A stretch of DNA of 64,000 bases from Aristaeella hokkaidonensis (GCF_018128945.1 NZ_CP068393.1:2232001-2296000), one strand, 5' to 3'. Shown: positions 50,443 to 59,053, counted from the first letter of the stretch. Translations and numbers: made by a program. Notes: generated by a model not told the origin, from the letters alone.

Positions 50443-52119
50443 ATGAATCAGGACGTCTTGTTTTCGCAGTATCTCGAGGAACTGACGGATACAATCACGG
50501 ATCTGGATCATTTCAATATTGAAAAAACCTATGAAATCCTGAGACAGCTGTGCATTGCGTTCCGTGTGTGCAAAGGCGTTACTGAGTACTACAATAATGC
50601 GGAAGAGGAGCGCATGGGCTGCGGCACTGTGCTCACCTGCTATGACAGCGGGGAGGAAACAGCTGAAGTCATCTCCTGCCGCACAGTGCTCAGCGATATT
50701 GTCGTGGCCGACTGCAAAGCTTACCGTGCCAAAGGCGTCAAACCATGGACTGAAACGGAACGGAAACGGATCGAAATGGTGGAGCGCCTGATGCTCACGG
50801 TTGTCGGCCGCCTGCGCGCCTGCGGCCTGGTGGAGCAGGCTACCCTGTTTGACGACGCAGGCTACAGCAACTATCGTTTCCTCCATTCCACAATTGATCA
50901 GATCGGAACCTCAGGCCATATCAATCAATATGCTTTTGCCCGCTTCAACCTTCGTCACTTCGCCCTGATTAACCGCCAGCTCGGACGGGAAGTCAGCGAC
51001 CTGGCCATGAGGAAATATATCGATACCATTGAGGAGGCCGTCAGCCCGGACGGCATTGTCAGCCGTCTGGGGGGAGACAACTTCGTGGCGGTATTCCTGA
51101 AAGAAAAACTGAATGAAGTCCTGGCGCGTTTTGAAGGCATCCCGATTTCCTACAACGATGGAGACCGTGTGATGATCTCCTCCCGTGCCGGGATCTTTTT
51201 GATTCCCGATGACTTCTATTACTACCAGCCCGAGGACATCATGGACCGGGTCACCGGCGCCTACAACGCCGCCTGGCGCGGGGACACCGGAGATATTGTC
51301 TACGCAAGCGAGGAGCTGATGGCGGAAAAGGATCGGTTCATGCAGATCCGCGCCCAGTTCCCCGTCGGCCTGAAGAACCGGGAATTCCTCGTTTTCTATC
51401 AGCCGAAGATCAACCTGAAGGACAACTCCATCGCCGGGGCGGAAGCGCTGAGCCGGTGGTACCGCAACGGCACCCTGATGATGCCCACGGAATATATCTC
51501 CGACCTGGAGCAAACCATGGATATCTGCAAGCTGGACTTCTACGTCCTGGAACAGGTATGCCGTGACCTGCGGCGCTGGCTGGACGAAGGCCGCCAGGCC
51601 GTCCGCATCTCCGTGAACTTCTCCCGCCGGCACCTGATCAACCTGGCCCTGACGGAGAGCATCCTGGAGGTTGTGGATCGGTACCGTATCCCCCATGAAC
51701 TGATCGAGATCGAGCTGACGGAAACTGTCACGGACGTGGAATTCCGCGACCTCAAACGCGTCGCCGGCGCCCTGCAGGAGGCCGGCATCTACACCTCCGT
51801 GGACGATTTTGGAATCGGCTACAGTTCCCTGAACCTGATCCGGGAGATCCCCTGGAATATCCTGAAGGTGGACAAGAACTTCCTGCCCGTCAATGAAAAC
51901 GCCGAGGGAGAACGGCAGAACATCATGTTCCGCCACGTGGTCAGCATGGCCAAGGAAATCGGCCTCATCTGCGTAGCCGAAGGCGTGGAGACCATCGGCC
52001 AGGTTAACATCCTGCGCAAGTGCGGCTGCGACCTTGCCCAGGGCTTCTACTATGACAAACCCCTGCCGGTAAAAGAATTTGAAGAACGGCTGGATAAACA
52101 CTTCTACACAAACACGTGA
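50443..52119 (+). CDS. Degenerate GGDEF plus EAL protein, probable c-di-GMP phosphodiesterase
   Basis: 558 residues from the ATG at 50443 (GGAG eight bases upstream). An N-terminal helical region (1-120) of unknown kind; then a GGDEF-like domain whose active loop reads GGDNF (about 209), so it should not make c-di-GMP but may bind GTP. The EAL domain follows: FLVFYQPKINLKDNSIAGAEALSRW (about 310-335), IEIELTETVTD, VDDFGIGYSSLNLIREIPWNILKVDKNFL and ICVAEGVET, all metal and substrate residues present. Soluble, no membrane segment with this start. Degrades c-di-GMP (inference from motifs). Confidence 0.88.
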   Translation: MNQDVLFSQYLEELTDTITDLDHFNIEKTYEILRQLCIAFRVCKGVTEYYNNAEEERMGCGTVLTCYDSGEETAEVISCRTVLSDIVVADCKAYRAKGVKPWTETERKRIEMVERLMLTVVGRLRACGLVEQATLFDDAGYSNYRFLHSTIDQIGTSGHINQYAFARFNLRHFALINRQLGREVSDLAMRKYIDTIEEAVSPDGIVSRLGGDNFVAVFLKEKLNEVLARFEGIPISYNDGDRVMISSRAGIFLIPDDFYYYQPEDIMDRVTGAYNAAWRGDTGDIVYASEELMAEKDRFMQIRAQFPVGLKNREFLVFYQPKINLKDNSIAGAEALSRWYRNGTLMMPTEYISDLEQTMDICKLDFYVLEQVCRDLRRWLDEGRQAVRISVNFSRRHLINLALTESILEVVDRYRIPHELIEIELTETVTDVEFRDLKRVAGALQEAGIYTSVDDFGIGYSSLNLIREIPWNILKVDKNFLPVNENAEGERQNIMFRHVVSMAKEIGLICVAEGVETIGQVNILRKCGCDLAQGFYYDKPLPVKEFEERLDKHFYTNT

Positions 52120-52140
52120 TGCGAACGCATGATGCGTTCG

Positions 52141-52176
52141 CAATTCAGAATTAAGAATTCAGAATTCAGAATTATT
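52141..52176. repeat. GAATTC-rich repeat, same variant as at 32173
   Basis: CAATTCAGAATTAAGAATTC followed by AGAATTCAGAATTATT, identical in 36 bases to the repeat at 32173-32208. Both lie 80-110 bases before a TGTCATCCCGAG-type element, so the two repeats may travel or arise together. Confidence 0.75.
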
Positions 52177-52247
52177 ATGTGCAACCAACAAAACACGTTG
52201 AGTTAATCCAGCGTGTTCTTTACTTTATCACAGCGTATAACTACAGG

Positions 52248-52681
52248 TGTCATCCCGAGCGTAGTCGAGGGATCCCATTATAATGAAGAGTATGAATGAC
52301 TACTACGTATACATTTTAACCAATGATCGGAATACACGATTTTATATCGGTGTGACAAATAATCTTTCCCGAAGAGTATATGAGCACAAAAACGAATTGC
52401 TTGACGGGTTTACCAAGCTGTACCATATCCATAAACTTGTATACTTCGAAGCGTGTCATGATATAGAGGATGCTATTCGCAGAGAGAAACAATTGAAGAA
52501 CTGGAGACGTGAGAAAAAGATAGCATTGATTGAACGAATGAATCCCCGCTGGAAGGACTTTGGAGAAGAAATATAGTAAGGGATTCCTCGACTCTACTTC
52601 GTAGCCCGGGGCTACCGCCCGTTCTTCACTGAGGAAGAGCCACTGGCTCTTCCTCCAGGCGTTCCGAACCCCGGAATGACA
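52248..52681 (+). mobile_element. Element with TGTCATCCCGAG-type inverted ends carrying a GIY-YIG gene
   Basis: Left end TGTCATCCCGAG then GTCGAGGGATCCC (52265-52276); right end TAGTAAGGGATTCCTCGACTC (52574-52594), a CCCGGGG-containing stem, a 25-base hairpin GAGGAAGAGCC-ACT-GGCTCTTCCTC (52631-52655) and CCGGAATGACA (52671-52681). GTCGAGGGATCCC and GGGATTCCTCGAC are inverted with one mismatch. The TAG stop of the gene is the first triplet of the conserved right end. Resembles a small selfish element; no transposase. Confidence 0.7.
52283..52576 (+). CDS. Single-domain GIY-YIG nuclease (YhbQ/COG2827 type)
   Basis: 97 residues. The motif pair is YYVYILTNDRNTRFYIGVTNNLSRRVYEHKN (GIY as YVY, YIG as YIG, catalytic Arg in RR), with Glu in the EHK helix and conserved YFE, REKQLKNWRREKKIALIERMNPRWKDF. 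Belongs to a widespread family annotated as GIY-YIG or UvrC-domain proteins with no fixed function. It fills an element with inverted ends shared by non-coding copies in the window. The ATG overlaps a TATAAT sequence; a second ATG (52292) is possible. Confidence 0.9.
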   Translation: MKSMNDYYVYILTNDRNTRFYIGVTNNLSRRVYEHKNELLDGFTKLYHIHKLVYFEACHDIEDAIRREKQLKNWRREKKIALIERMNPRWKDFGEEI

Positions 52682-52749
52682 AGCTGTACTATACGTCTGG
52701 AATAAACAAAGCGCGTTGAGTTCTTCAACGCGCTTTGGACTCTTTATCA

Positions 52750-52790
52750 TTTTTAAGTTTTAAGTTTTAAGTCTTAAGTTTTAAGTTTTT
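52750..52790. repeat. AAGTTTTAAGTTTT low-complexity repeat
   Basis: Five AAGTTTT-like units. It supplies the final Lys-Thr and TAA stop of hflX on the minus strand. A degenerate copy is at 868-903 and shorter traces at 8525-8548. Confidence 0.75.
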
Positions 52791-54544
52791 ACAATCTCCG
52801 CCCCGTACTTCTTTATCAGCCTTTCCGCGTCTTCCCCCGCGATCATCAGGGTGATCTCGGTACCGGTGTCCGTGTGATTCTCGGTAATCACCCGGCCCAG
52901 GGGACGGATCTCGGACAGGATGCCGTAGCGGCTGAAGGGAATGCAGAAGGTCACCGGCCGGTGGGATTCCTGCAGGGTTTCGGCAATCTTTGCCTTCAGG
53001 TCTTCCAGGCCTTCTCCCGTCTTCGCGGAAATCAGGATTGCGCCGGGGAATACCGGATCCGGGTCCCCTTCGTCGCACTTGTTGATGACTTCAATCCGCT
53101 TCTGGTCTGTGGCGCCCAGTTCTGCCAGGACTTCTTCCACCGTGTCATGCTGGCTGAACATCTCCTGGCTGGAGCCGTCAGAAACAATCACCAGCACGTC
53201 CGCCAGCACCGCTTCCTCCAGGGTGGAGCGGAAGGCGCTGACCAGCGTATGGGGCAGTTTGCGGATAAAGCCGACGGTATCCGTCAGCAGGTATTCGGTA
53301 TTCTCAGAGGTCGTCATGCGGCGGGACACCGCGTCCAGCGTCGCGAACAGCTGGTCCTGCACGTAGACGTCGGAGCCGGTCAGGGCGTTCAGCAGGGTGG
53401 ACTTGCCGGCATTGGTATAACCCACCAGCGCCACCACGGGTATTTCGTTGCGTTCCCGGCTCTTCCGCCGGATGCTGCGCTGTTTTTCCAGCTCGTCCAG
53501 CCGCCTCCTCAGCTCCGTCATCCGCTCCCGGATACGCCGCCGGTTCATTTCCAGCTTGCTTTCACCGGGGCCCCGGGTGCCGATACCGCCGGCCAGCCGG
53601 CTCAGGGCCAGGCCCTGGCCGATCAGTCTTGCGGAGCGGTACTGCAGCTGGGCCAGTTCCACCTGGAGTTTGCCCTCGGCGCTGGAGGCGCGCTGGGCAA
53701 AGATATCGAGAATAAGCGCCGTCCGGTCAATCACCTTCACCCGGAGAACCTCTTCCAGGTTCCGGACCTGGATACCGGTCAGCTCTTCGTCAAAAATGCA
53801 TACGTCCGCTTCCAGCGCCTGGCATTCCCGGGCCAGTTCCTCCGCCCGGCCCTTTCCGATGAACATGGCGCTGTCCGGCTTGTCCCGCTTCTGCAGGAAG
53901 CTGCCGACCACCTCCGCCCCGGCGGTTTCTGCCAGGCGGGCCAGCTCTTCCAGGGACTCCTTGCTTTCAATACCCATCAGCACGGCCTTTTCCCGGCCGT
54001 CCTTGTTCTCTTCGGTTTCTTCCCGGCCCACCAGCTGATCGCTCTCCAGGATCTGGTTCAGCCATTCCTTTTCCGGCAGCTTATACCAGTGTTCCACGGG
54101 CGACAGCATCACTTCCGCGTTCTCAACCAGGAAAGCGGTCTGGACGTTCACGGGCTCATTGTCCTTCACACCCACCGCCGTCATGGCGTCATAGCGGAAG
54201 ATCTTCAGAGCGCTCAGGTCCACGTCGCTCAGCCGGCCGTCTCCGTCCGGATGGGTGTGTACGCAACGCACACAGCTCAGGCGGCTCGTGTTCCGCCGCA
54301 GCCGGAAGTCCGTCAGCTCCACGTCGCAGTCCGTGCCGATAGCCACGTTCACGATCTCTCCGTCCCGGGTGATATAAACCGCGATCTCCCGGTTCAGGGC
54401 GCAGGAGCATTCCGCCAGCAGCTTCATCAGCTCCCGGGGCAGGAATTCATCCTCTTCCAGCTCATAGGTATATAAGCTGTCCAGGCGTGCGAGCATCGCG
54501 TCACGCACGCCTTCGATATTACCGTTCACATTATGCTTTAACAT
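52781..54544 (-). CDS. hflX: GTPase HflX with N-terminal JAMM-like domain
   Basis: 587 residues, about 170 more than classical HflX. The N-terminal part carries Glu53 (NREIAVYITRDGEIV) and HTHPDGDGRLSDVD (96-109), a perfect JAMM/MPN signature H-x-H-x7-S-x2-D. Next, HflX-typical GSFLQKRDKPDSAMFIGKGRAEEL, the helical linker LPIGQGLALSRLAGGIGTRGPGESKLE-like region, and the G domain: VALVGYTNAGKSTLLN (about 375), TLDAVSRR, DTVGFIRKLPH, NKCD. Splits or rescues stalled ribosomes; the JAMM part would be a metalloprotease or isopeptidase-like fold of unknown substrate. Stop codon lies in a repeat. Confidence 0.9.
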   Translation of the reverse strand: MLKHNVNGNIEGVRDAMLARLDSLYTYELEEDEFLPRELMKLLAECSCALNREIAVYITRDGEIVNVAIGTDCDVELTDFRLRRNTSRLSCVRCVHTHPDGDGRLSDVDLSALKIFRYDAMTAVGVKDNEPVNVQTAFLVENAEVMLSPVEHWYKLPEKEWLNQILESDQLVGREETEENKDGREKAVLMGIESKESLEELARLAETAGAEVVGSFLQKRDKPDSAMFIGKGRAEELARECQALEADVCIFDEELTGIQVRNLEEVLRVKVIDRTALILDIFAQRASSAEGKLQVELAQLQYRSARLIGQGLALSRLAGGIGTRGPGESKLEMNRRRIRERMTELRRRLDELEKQRSIRRKSRERNEIPVVALVGYTNAGKSTLLNALTGSDVYVQDQLFATLDAVSRRMTTSENTEYLLTDTVGFIRKLPHTLVSAFRSTLEEAVLADVLVIVSDGSSQEMFSQHDTVEEVLAELGATDQKRIEVINKCDEGDPDPVFPGAILISAKTGEGLEDLKAKIAETLQESHRPVTFCIPFSRYGILSEIRPLGRVITENHTDTGTEITLMIAGEDAERLIKKYGAEIVKT

Positions 54545-54550
54545 AGATAA

Positions 54551-56068
54551 TCAGTCTTCTCCAAATGATTCGTCAGCCAGTATGGGTTCATCTGCAAACA
54601 ACGGTGCGCTCACCGGCATTGCCAGTGCTGCAGCGCCGCATCCCACCAGGGCCATCTCCGGAGACTGCTTCGGCAGCAGGCAGGTTTCACCGACCTTCAG
54701 CTTCATCGAAGCGCCGGGGAAGCGCAGTTCCGTTTCCCCTTCGGTCACGGTCAGTATGCCGAACTCTTCCACCGGCGGCAGCATCACCATGCTGTCCGTC
54801 CGGATCAGGTCCAGGGAGAAATATTCCTCTGTCAGCACCCGGCGGATGCCGAAGGCTTTTTCCACCCGCATCGGGGACGGGGTACACTTCACCTTCACCA
54901 CATCCAGCGCCTTGTCCTGGTGCAGCGTCCGCTTCTTTCCCTTCTCATCCTGCCTGTCCCAGTCATAGAAGCGGTAGCTGATGTCCGAGGACTGCTGCAG
55001 CTCATACAGCAGTACCCTTTCGCCGATGGCATGCACGCAGCCGGCGGGAATATAGCACACGTCCCCGGGGAATACCTTCACCCAGTTCAGCAGCTTTTTC
55101 ATTTCTTCGCCTGACCCGCAGGCATCCTTCAGTTCCTTCATGGTCGTCCCCGGACGGAGGCCGTAAACCAGCTTTCCGCCTTCCGGAGGCGTATCCAGCA
55201 CCAGCCAGGCCTCGGTTTTGCCGAGCTTTCCGTTCTCCCGGGCCGCGGCATACGCGTCATCCGGGTGCACCTGCACGCTCAGGCGTTCACGGGCTTCCAG
55301 CAGCTTCAGCAGCAGCGGGAAAGGCCTTCCCGCGTATCCGCCTGCCAGCTTTTCACCGAACTCGGTAATCAGGTCCGGCAGTTTCCGCCCCTGGGGATCC
55401 GAACTCTCCAGTCCGGGAATGCAGCTGACCTCCAGGCTTTCACCGGTATGCGGATCCTTCGTTTCTTTTCCAAACAGGTCATGCAGCCGGGTGCCGCCCC
55501 AGGGAGTCTCTTCGCCGTCCCGGAAAGACGGTCTCATCCGGATCGGCCACAGCGGAGTTTCCCGCTTCAGGGGCTTGTCAAAGGCAATAAATCCGCAGTC
55601 GGTATCCGGCCATTCCAGCTTGCAGCAGCGGCGGAAGCCCATCTTTTCATACAGCCGGATCGCGTTCCGGTTATCCACCGCCGTATCACAGCGGACGCAG
55701 TCGCAGCCCGCCGCACGCAGCAGTTTCTGGGCGTCATCCAGCACCAGTCCTGCCAGTCCGTGACCCTGCAACACAGGATCCACGCCCAGCCGGTGAATCA
55801 TACCGGGGCGGATACCGCAGGACCAGTCCAGCGCTTCATACTCCGGTTCCTGTCCGGCGGTCACCACTACTGCCGCGTCAATCGTACCCGCGTTGCCGGG
55901 AAGGATATACATCTCGCCCTTCCGGACGTCCTCCCGGATCATATCCTCAGTCGGATACACGCCCCAGTGCCATTGGCGCAGACCGTTCTCCTCCATGTTT
56001 TGCGCCACATGCTGATAAAAGGCAAGCAGTTTATCCAGTTCCTGCTCTGTTGCCTGAATCAGTTCCAT
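54551..56068 (-). CDS. Fusion of GNAT acetyltransferase and type I mannose-6-phosphate isomerase
   Basis: 505 residues from the ATG at 56068 (GAGGAGGAG nine bases upstream). Residues 1-150 are a GNAT domain: MIHRLGVDPVLQGHGLAGLVLDDAQKLLR forms the acetyl-CoA loop and CDTAVDNRNAIRLYEKMGFRRC the C-terminal wedge. From about 165 a complete type I ManA follows: TPWGGTRL, SVQVHPDD (zinc ligands Gln/His), KTEAWLVLD (Glu), YIPAGCVHAIGERVLLYELQQSSDISYRFYDWDR (His and active-site Arg) and a C-terminal cupin strand. Predicted to link mannose entry with an unknown acetylation step. It follows dut by 16 bases. Confidence 0.88.
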   Translation of the reverse strand: MELIQATEQELDKLLAFYQHVAQNMEENGLRQWHWGVYPTEDMIREDVRKGEMYILPGNAGTIDAAVVVTAGQEPEYEALDWSCGIRPGMIHRLGVDPVLQGHGLAGLVLDDAQKLLRAAGCDCVRCDTAVDNRNAIRLYEKMGFRRCCKLEWPDTDCGFIAFDKPLKRETPLWPIRMRPSFRDGEETPWGGTRLHDLFGKETKDPHTGESLEVSCIPGLESSDPQGRKLPDLITEFGEKLAGGYAGRPFPLLLKLLEARERLSVQVHPDDAYAAARENGKLGKTEAWLVLDTPPEGGKLVYGLRPGTTMKELKDACGSGEEMKKLLNWVKVFPGDVCYIPAGCVHAIGERVLLYELQQSSDISYRFYDWDRQDEKGKKRTLHQDKALDVVKVKCTPSPMRVEKAFGIRRVLTEEYFSLDLIRTDSMVMLPPVEEFGILTVTEGETELRFPGASMKLKVGETCLLPKQSPEMALVGCGAAALAMPVSAPLFADEPILADESFGED

Positions 56069-56084
56069 GGTTAATAACTCCTCC

Positions 56085-56567
56085 TCAACGATCTGTTGAG
56101 CCAAATCCGCCGACCCGTCCGGCGGTGACTTCGTCTTCCTCCGCTGTACCGTAGGGCAGGAATACGCCCTGGCAGAACCGCTCTCCCTTGCCGATGGTCA
56201 CCGGCTCAGAGAGCGGATTGCGGAGTTTGACCATAATATGTCCCTCGTTCTTCGCGAAGGCGTAATCGCTGTCAATGACCCCGACCGTGTTTGCCAGCCG
56301 CAGGCTGTACTTGAACCCGAATGAGCTCCGGGGAAAAAGCAGCAACACCCAGCCCTGTTCCATCTCCGCCCGGATCCCCGTGGGAATCAGGGCAGTCTCC
56401 CCCGCCGGGATAGTCACCTCCAGCGGCGAAACAAAGTCGTACCCGGCGCTGCCGGTGGTTGCCCTCTTTGGCATCGGTATTTCGGCGATCGGGAGAAAGC
56501 CCTCCCGGCCGGCCATAGCCTCAGCGTATTGAGCCTGTGATACGTGAGTGAATCTCGCTATACTCAT
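56085..56567 (-). CDS. dut: dUTP diphosphatase
   Basis: 160 residues, trimeric type. Five motifs in order: GSAGYDF (motif 1), PRSSFG (2), ANTVGVIDSDY (3, catalytic Asp), GERFCQGVF (4), and RVGGFGSTDR (5). A 30-residue N-terminal extension (SQAQYAEAMAGREGFLPIAEIPMPKRAT) precedes motif 1. Removes dUTP to keep uracil out of DNA. Leads the two-gene unit dut, GNAT-manA. Confidence 0.92.
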   Translation of the reverse strand: MSIARFTHVSQAQYAEAMAGREGFLPIAEIPMPKRATTGSAGYDFVSPLEVTIPAGETALIPTGIRAEMEQGWVLLLFPRSSFGFKYSLRLANTVGVIDSDYAFAKNEGHIMVKLRNPLSEPVTIGKGERFCQGVFLPYGTAEEDEVTAGRVGGFGSTDR

Positions 56568-56580
56568 GGGCTTTCTCCCT

Positions 56581-56606
56581 TAATTCACAATTCATAATTC
56601 ATAATT
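56581..56606. repeat. AT-rich type 1 repeat
   Basis: GAATT-type units between dut and the four-helix-bundle gene; the TAA stop of the latter is its edge. Confidence 0.75.
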
Positions 56607-57010
56607 TAGAATGTTGTTTCCCCTTGGCTCGGCTCTTCATACAATGTGAGCTGATTGTTTTCTTTGGTGGATCTGACAATGGAAGTAATGAGTCTGATCA
56701 ATTCCCGGCAATCCTTCAGAACGCTGTCAGATGCTTTTTCTGAAAGATAATCTGTTTCGGCAAGCAATTCCAGCCAGTATTCTGTTTCACTGGCTTCCTT
56801 GAGCGCGATCTGCATTTTGGACAGAAAATCTGCGGTGCTCTGACCCCTGACAGCCTCTTTGACGTTCGCACCTATGCTCGTTCCGCTTCTGAGCACTTGT
56901 CTGGATAGAACTTTTTCCTTCTTCTCTTCAGTCAGATGCTGAGCAAGGCGAATAATCCTCACAGCAAAAGCTTTGCTTTTCTGAAGGATCTGATTATCTT
57001 CCTTCATCAT
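56606..57010 (-). CDS. Four-helix-bundle protein (23S rRNA intervening-sequence type)
   Basis: 134 residues. KSKAFAVRIIRLAQHLTEEKKEKVLSRQVLRSGTSIGANVKEAVRGQSTADFLSKMQIALKEASETEYWLELLAETDYL is the S23/TIGR02436 signature, a family found in 23S rRNA intervening sequences and elsewhere. Here it is not in an rRNA operon but between dut and ksgA, flanked on both sides by type 1 repeats (56581-56606, 57036-57056). Start is one of two adjacent ATGs behind GAGGATG. Function unknown. Confidence 0.85.
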   Translation of the reverse strand: MMKEDNQILQKSKAFAVRIIRLAQHLTEEKKEKVLSRQVLRSGTSIGANVKEAVRGQSTADFLSKMQIALKEASETEYWLELLAETDYLSEKASDSVLKDCRELIRLITSIVRSTKENNQLTLYEEPSQGETTF

Positions 57011-57035
57011 TCATCCTCATTGAGTTCACACTGCA

Positions 57036-57056
57036 TAATTATGAATTATGAATTTG
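57036..57056. repeat. AT-rich type 1 repeat giving the ksgA stop
   Basis: AATTATGAATTATGAATTT. On the minus strand it encodes the last residues (SNS) and stop codon of the ksgA reading frame. Confidence 0.75.
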
Positions 57057-57877
57057 AAATTGCGTCCGCTAATTTCGCAATTTCTTCCAAAGTCAATTTC
57101 TCGCCTCTGACCTTTTCATCCAGGCCGGCTTCTGCTACAACCCGCAACGCCTCTTCCCGGTTCATCCTGAAGCTGGCGCACAGGTTGTTCACCATGGTCT
57201 TACGGCGAAGCGCAAACGCCGCGTTCGCCACCTTGAAGAACATGTCCCGGTTCTTCACTTCCACCGCGGGCTCCTCCCGCAGGGGCAGCACCACAAAAGC
57301 GCTGTCCACCTTCGGCGGGGGCGTAAACATTTCGGCCGGCACATCCACTGCCAGCCTCGGCTCACACAGGAACTGGCACAGGATCGACAGCGGTCCCCAG
57401 CTTTCCTCCCCCGGAGCCGCCAGGATCTTATCCGCTACTTCCTTGCACCATCAGCGCCAGCCTGCTCACCTGCAGGCCGCCGGTCAGGAGCAGCTTAATC
57501 AGCGGGGTGGTAATGTAGTACGGGATATTCGCCACCACGGCAAAGGGCTTTTTCAGCCCTGCTGTAATCTCCTGCAGGTTCAGGGACATCACGTCGCCCT
57601 GCACCACGGTCAGGTTCTTTTTCTCATCCAGGAAGGCCTTCAGCAGCGGAATCAGCCGTTCGTCCAACTCCACAGCCAGCACGCTGTTCGCCGCGTCACA
57701 CAGATGCTTCGTCAGGCTGCCGCAGCCCGGTCCGATCTCCAGTACGTCTTCTTCCTTCGTGACTCCGGCTACCGCTGTCAGTTCTTCCAGCAGGGCCTCA
57801 TCATAAAGGAAATTCTGTCCCAGGGACTGTTTGTACCGGAGATTGCTCTCCCGGATCCGGTCTTTTGTTTTGCTCAT
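57046..57877 (-). pseudogene. ksgA: rRNA small subunit adenine dimethyltransferase, frameshifted
   Basis: Two frames together make one KsgA/RsmA of about 277 residues, near the family's 270-290. The first frame (57877 to about 57446) holds SLGQNFLYDEALL, the SAM loop LEIGPGCGSLTKHL, and the target-binding NIPYYITTPLIK. At 57442-57448 the minus strand reads GTGCAAGGAAGTAG; two missing bases move translation to a premature stop (after ALMVQGSSG). The correct continuation KEVADKILAAPGEESWGPLSIL, with VPAEMFTPPPKVDSAFVVL and ALRRKTMVNNL, goes on in the other frame to 57046. Either a real lesion (loss of 16S m6-2A1518/1519) or an assembly error. Confidence 0.87.
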
Positions 57878-57953
57878 CCGGGTGCCCCTCCTTCACAAAC
57901 TTTTACATAATATTGTAGCATTTCCAACGCTTCAAGACAAGGTTCCCCCTTCA

Positions 57954-57983
57954 TTGACTCATCTGACCCTCATTTGTTATAAT
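57954..57983 (+). promoter_or_regulatory. Sigma-A promoter of the NAGPA-domain gene
   Basis: TTGACT, 18-base spacer, TATAAT, 57 bases before the chosen start. Confidence 0.72.
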
Positions 57984-58039
57984 ATTCAGCGATTATGTCA
58001 GCGCGTTCAAACGCTGTGTGTATAGGAGTCCTGTGTCTT

Positions 58040-59026
58040 ATGATGAAGTTTTTCCGGGCCATGGCAGTGATTGTTCTTGCCTGCCTGCTCTGCACCGTTT
58101 CCATTTTCCCTGCTTTCGCTGAAACAGCCCAGGAGAGCCCCCGCCTGACACCCGGTCCGGCTGACTATGTGGTTACCGAAGAGAGCGGCGGCGAATTCCG
58201 CCCCCTTCCTATTGATATGACCGGCGGCGCCCCCCTGGGACGCATTCCCTACTCTGCGGACATGAACATCTACCAGGATCCCACCATCCGGGTGGAACGC
58301 CACCGGGTCGTGAGTCCCGAATGGAACTGCACCTATTACTACGCCTTTATCGAGATCAAGGATCCTTCCCAGCTGCGTACAGCCGCCGGAGATGACGCCT
58401 TCCGCACCACCACCAAGAAGCCGGTGCACCTGATCTCCAAGCACAAGAACGCCGTGCTGGCCATCAACGGCGACTACTTCGCAGCCTTCTCCGGCAACAA
58501 AGCCAACAACTATGTCCTGCGCCAGGGAACCCTCTGCCGGGATACCATTGCTCCCGAGCTGGACATGCTCCTGATTGACGAAGACGGCGACTTCCATGTC
58601 CTGACTTCGGATAACGACCTGGTTGCCGCGGAAAAGGAAACCATCGACGGCAAAAAGGTGATTAACGCCTTCCAGTTCGGTCCGGCGCTGGTGATCGACG
58701 GTGAAAAGGTGGCTGACGATATCATCCTGAACCGGGATCATGCCCCGAACTATGTGGAAGCGGACCGCCTGGCTCAGCGGATGTGCATCGCCCAAATCGA
58801 CAAATTACACTACATGGTGCTGTGCTGCGCCCATTACGGTATCAACCTGGTTGACCTCCGGGACCTGGCCATGTCCCTTGCGGACTGCAAGGTCGTCTAC
58901 AACCTGGACGGCGGCGCTTCCACCCAGATGGTTTTCCTGAATCAGCAGGTCAACAACACCACCAGTTCCGAGGGTCCCCGCCCCGTGACGGATATCATCT
59001 ATTTTGCAAGCGCCTGGTTTAAATAA
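58040..59026 (+). CDS. Exported phosphodiester glycosidase (NAGPA) domain protein
   Basis: 328 residues from an ATG at 58040 (AGGAG eleven bases upstream). Signal peptide FRAMAVIVLACLLCTVSIFPAFA. The NAGPA domain shows AVLAINGDYFAAFSGNK, NAFQFGPALVIDGE, and VYNLDGGASTQMVF, the last carrying the conserved DGG. Family members cut GlcNAc-1-phosphate diester links or act in wall polymer turnover (inference). The next gene starts 28 bases on and is probably co-transcribed. Confidence 0.88.
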   Translation: MMKFFRAMAVIVLACLLCTVSIFPAFAETAQESPRLTPGPADYVVTEESGGEFRPLPIDMTGGAPLGRIPYSADMNIYQDPTIRVERHRVVSPEWNCTYYYAFIEIKDPSQLRTAAGDDAFRTTTKKPVHLISKHKNAVLAINGDYFAAFSGNKANNYVLRQGTLCRDTIAPELDMLLIDEDGDFHVLTSDNDLVAAEKETIDGKKVINAFQFGPALVIDGEKVADDIILNRDHAPNYVEADRLAQRMCIAQIDKLHYMVLCCAHYGINLVDLRDLAMSLADCKVVYNLDGGASTQMVFLNQQVNNTTSSEGPRPVTDIIYFASAWFK

Positions 59027-59053
59027 TCGGCTTCTGCCAATGGAGTATGAAGA

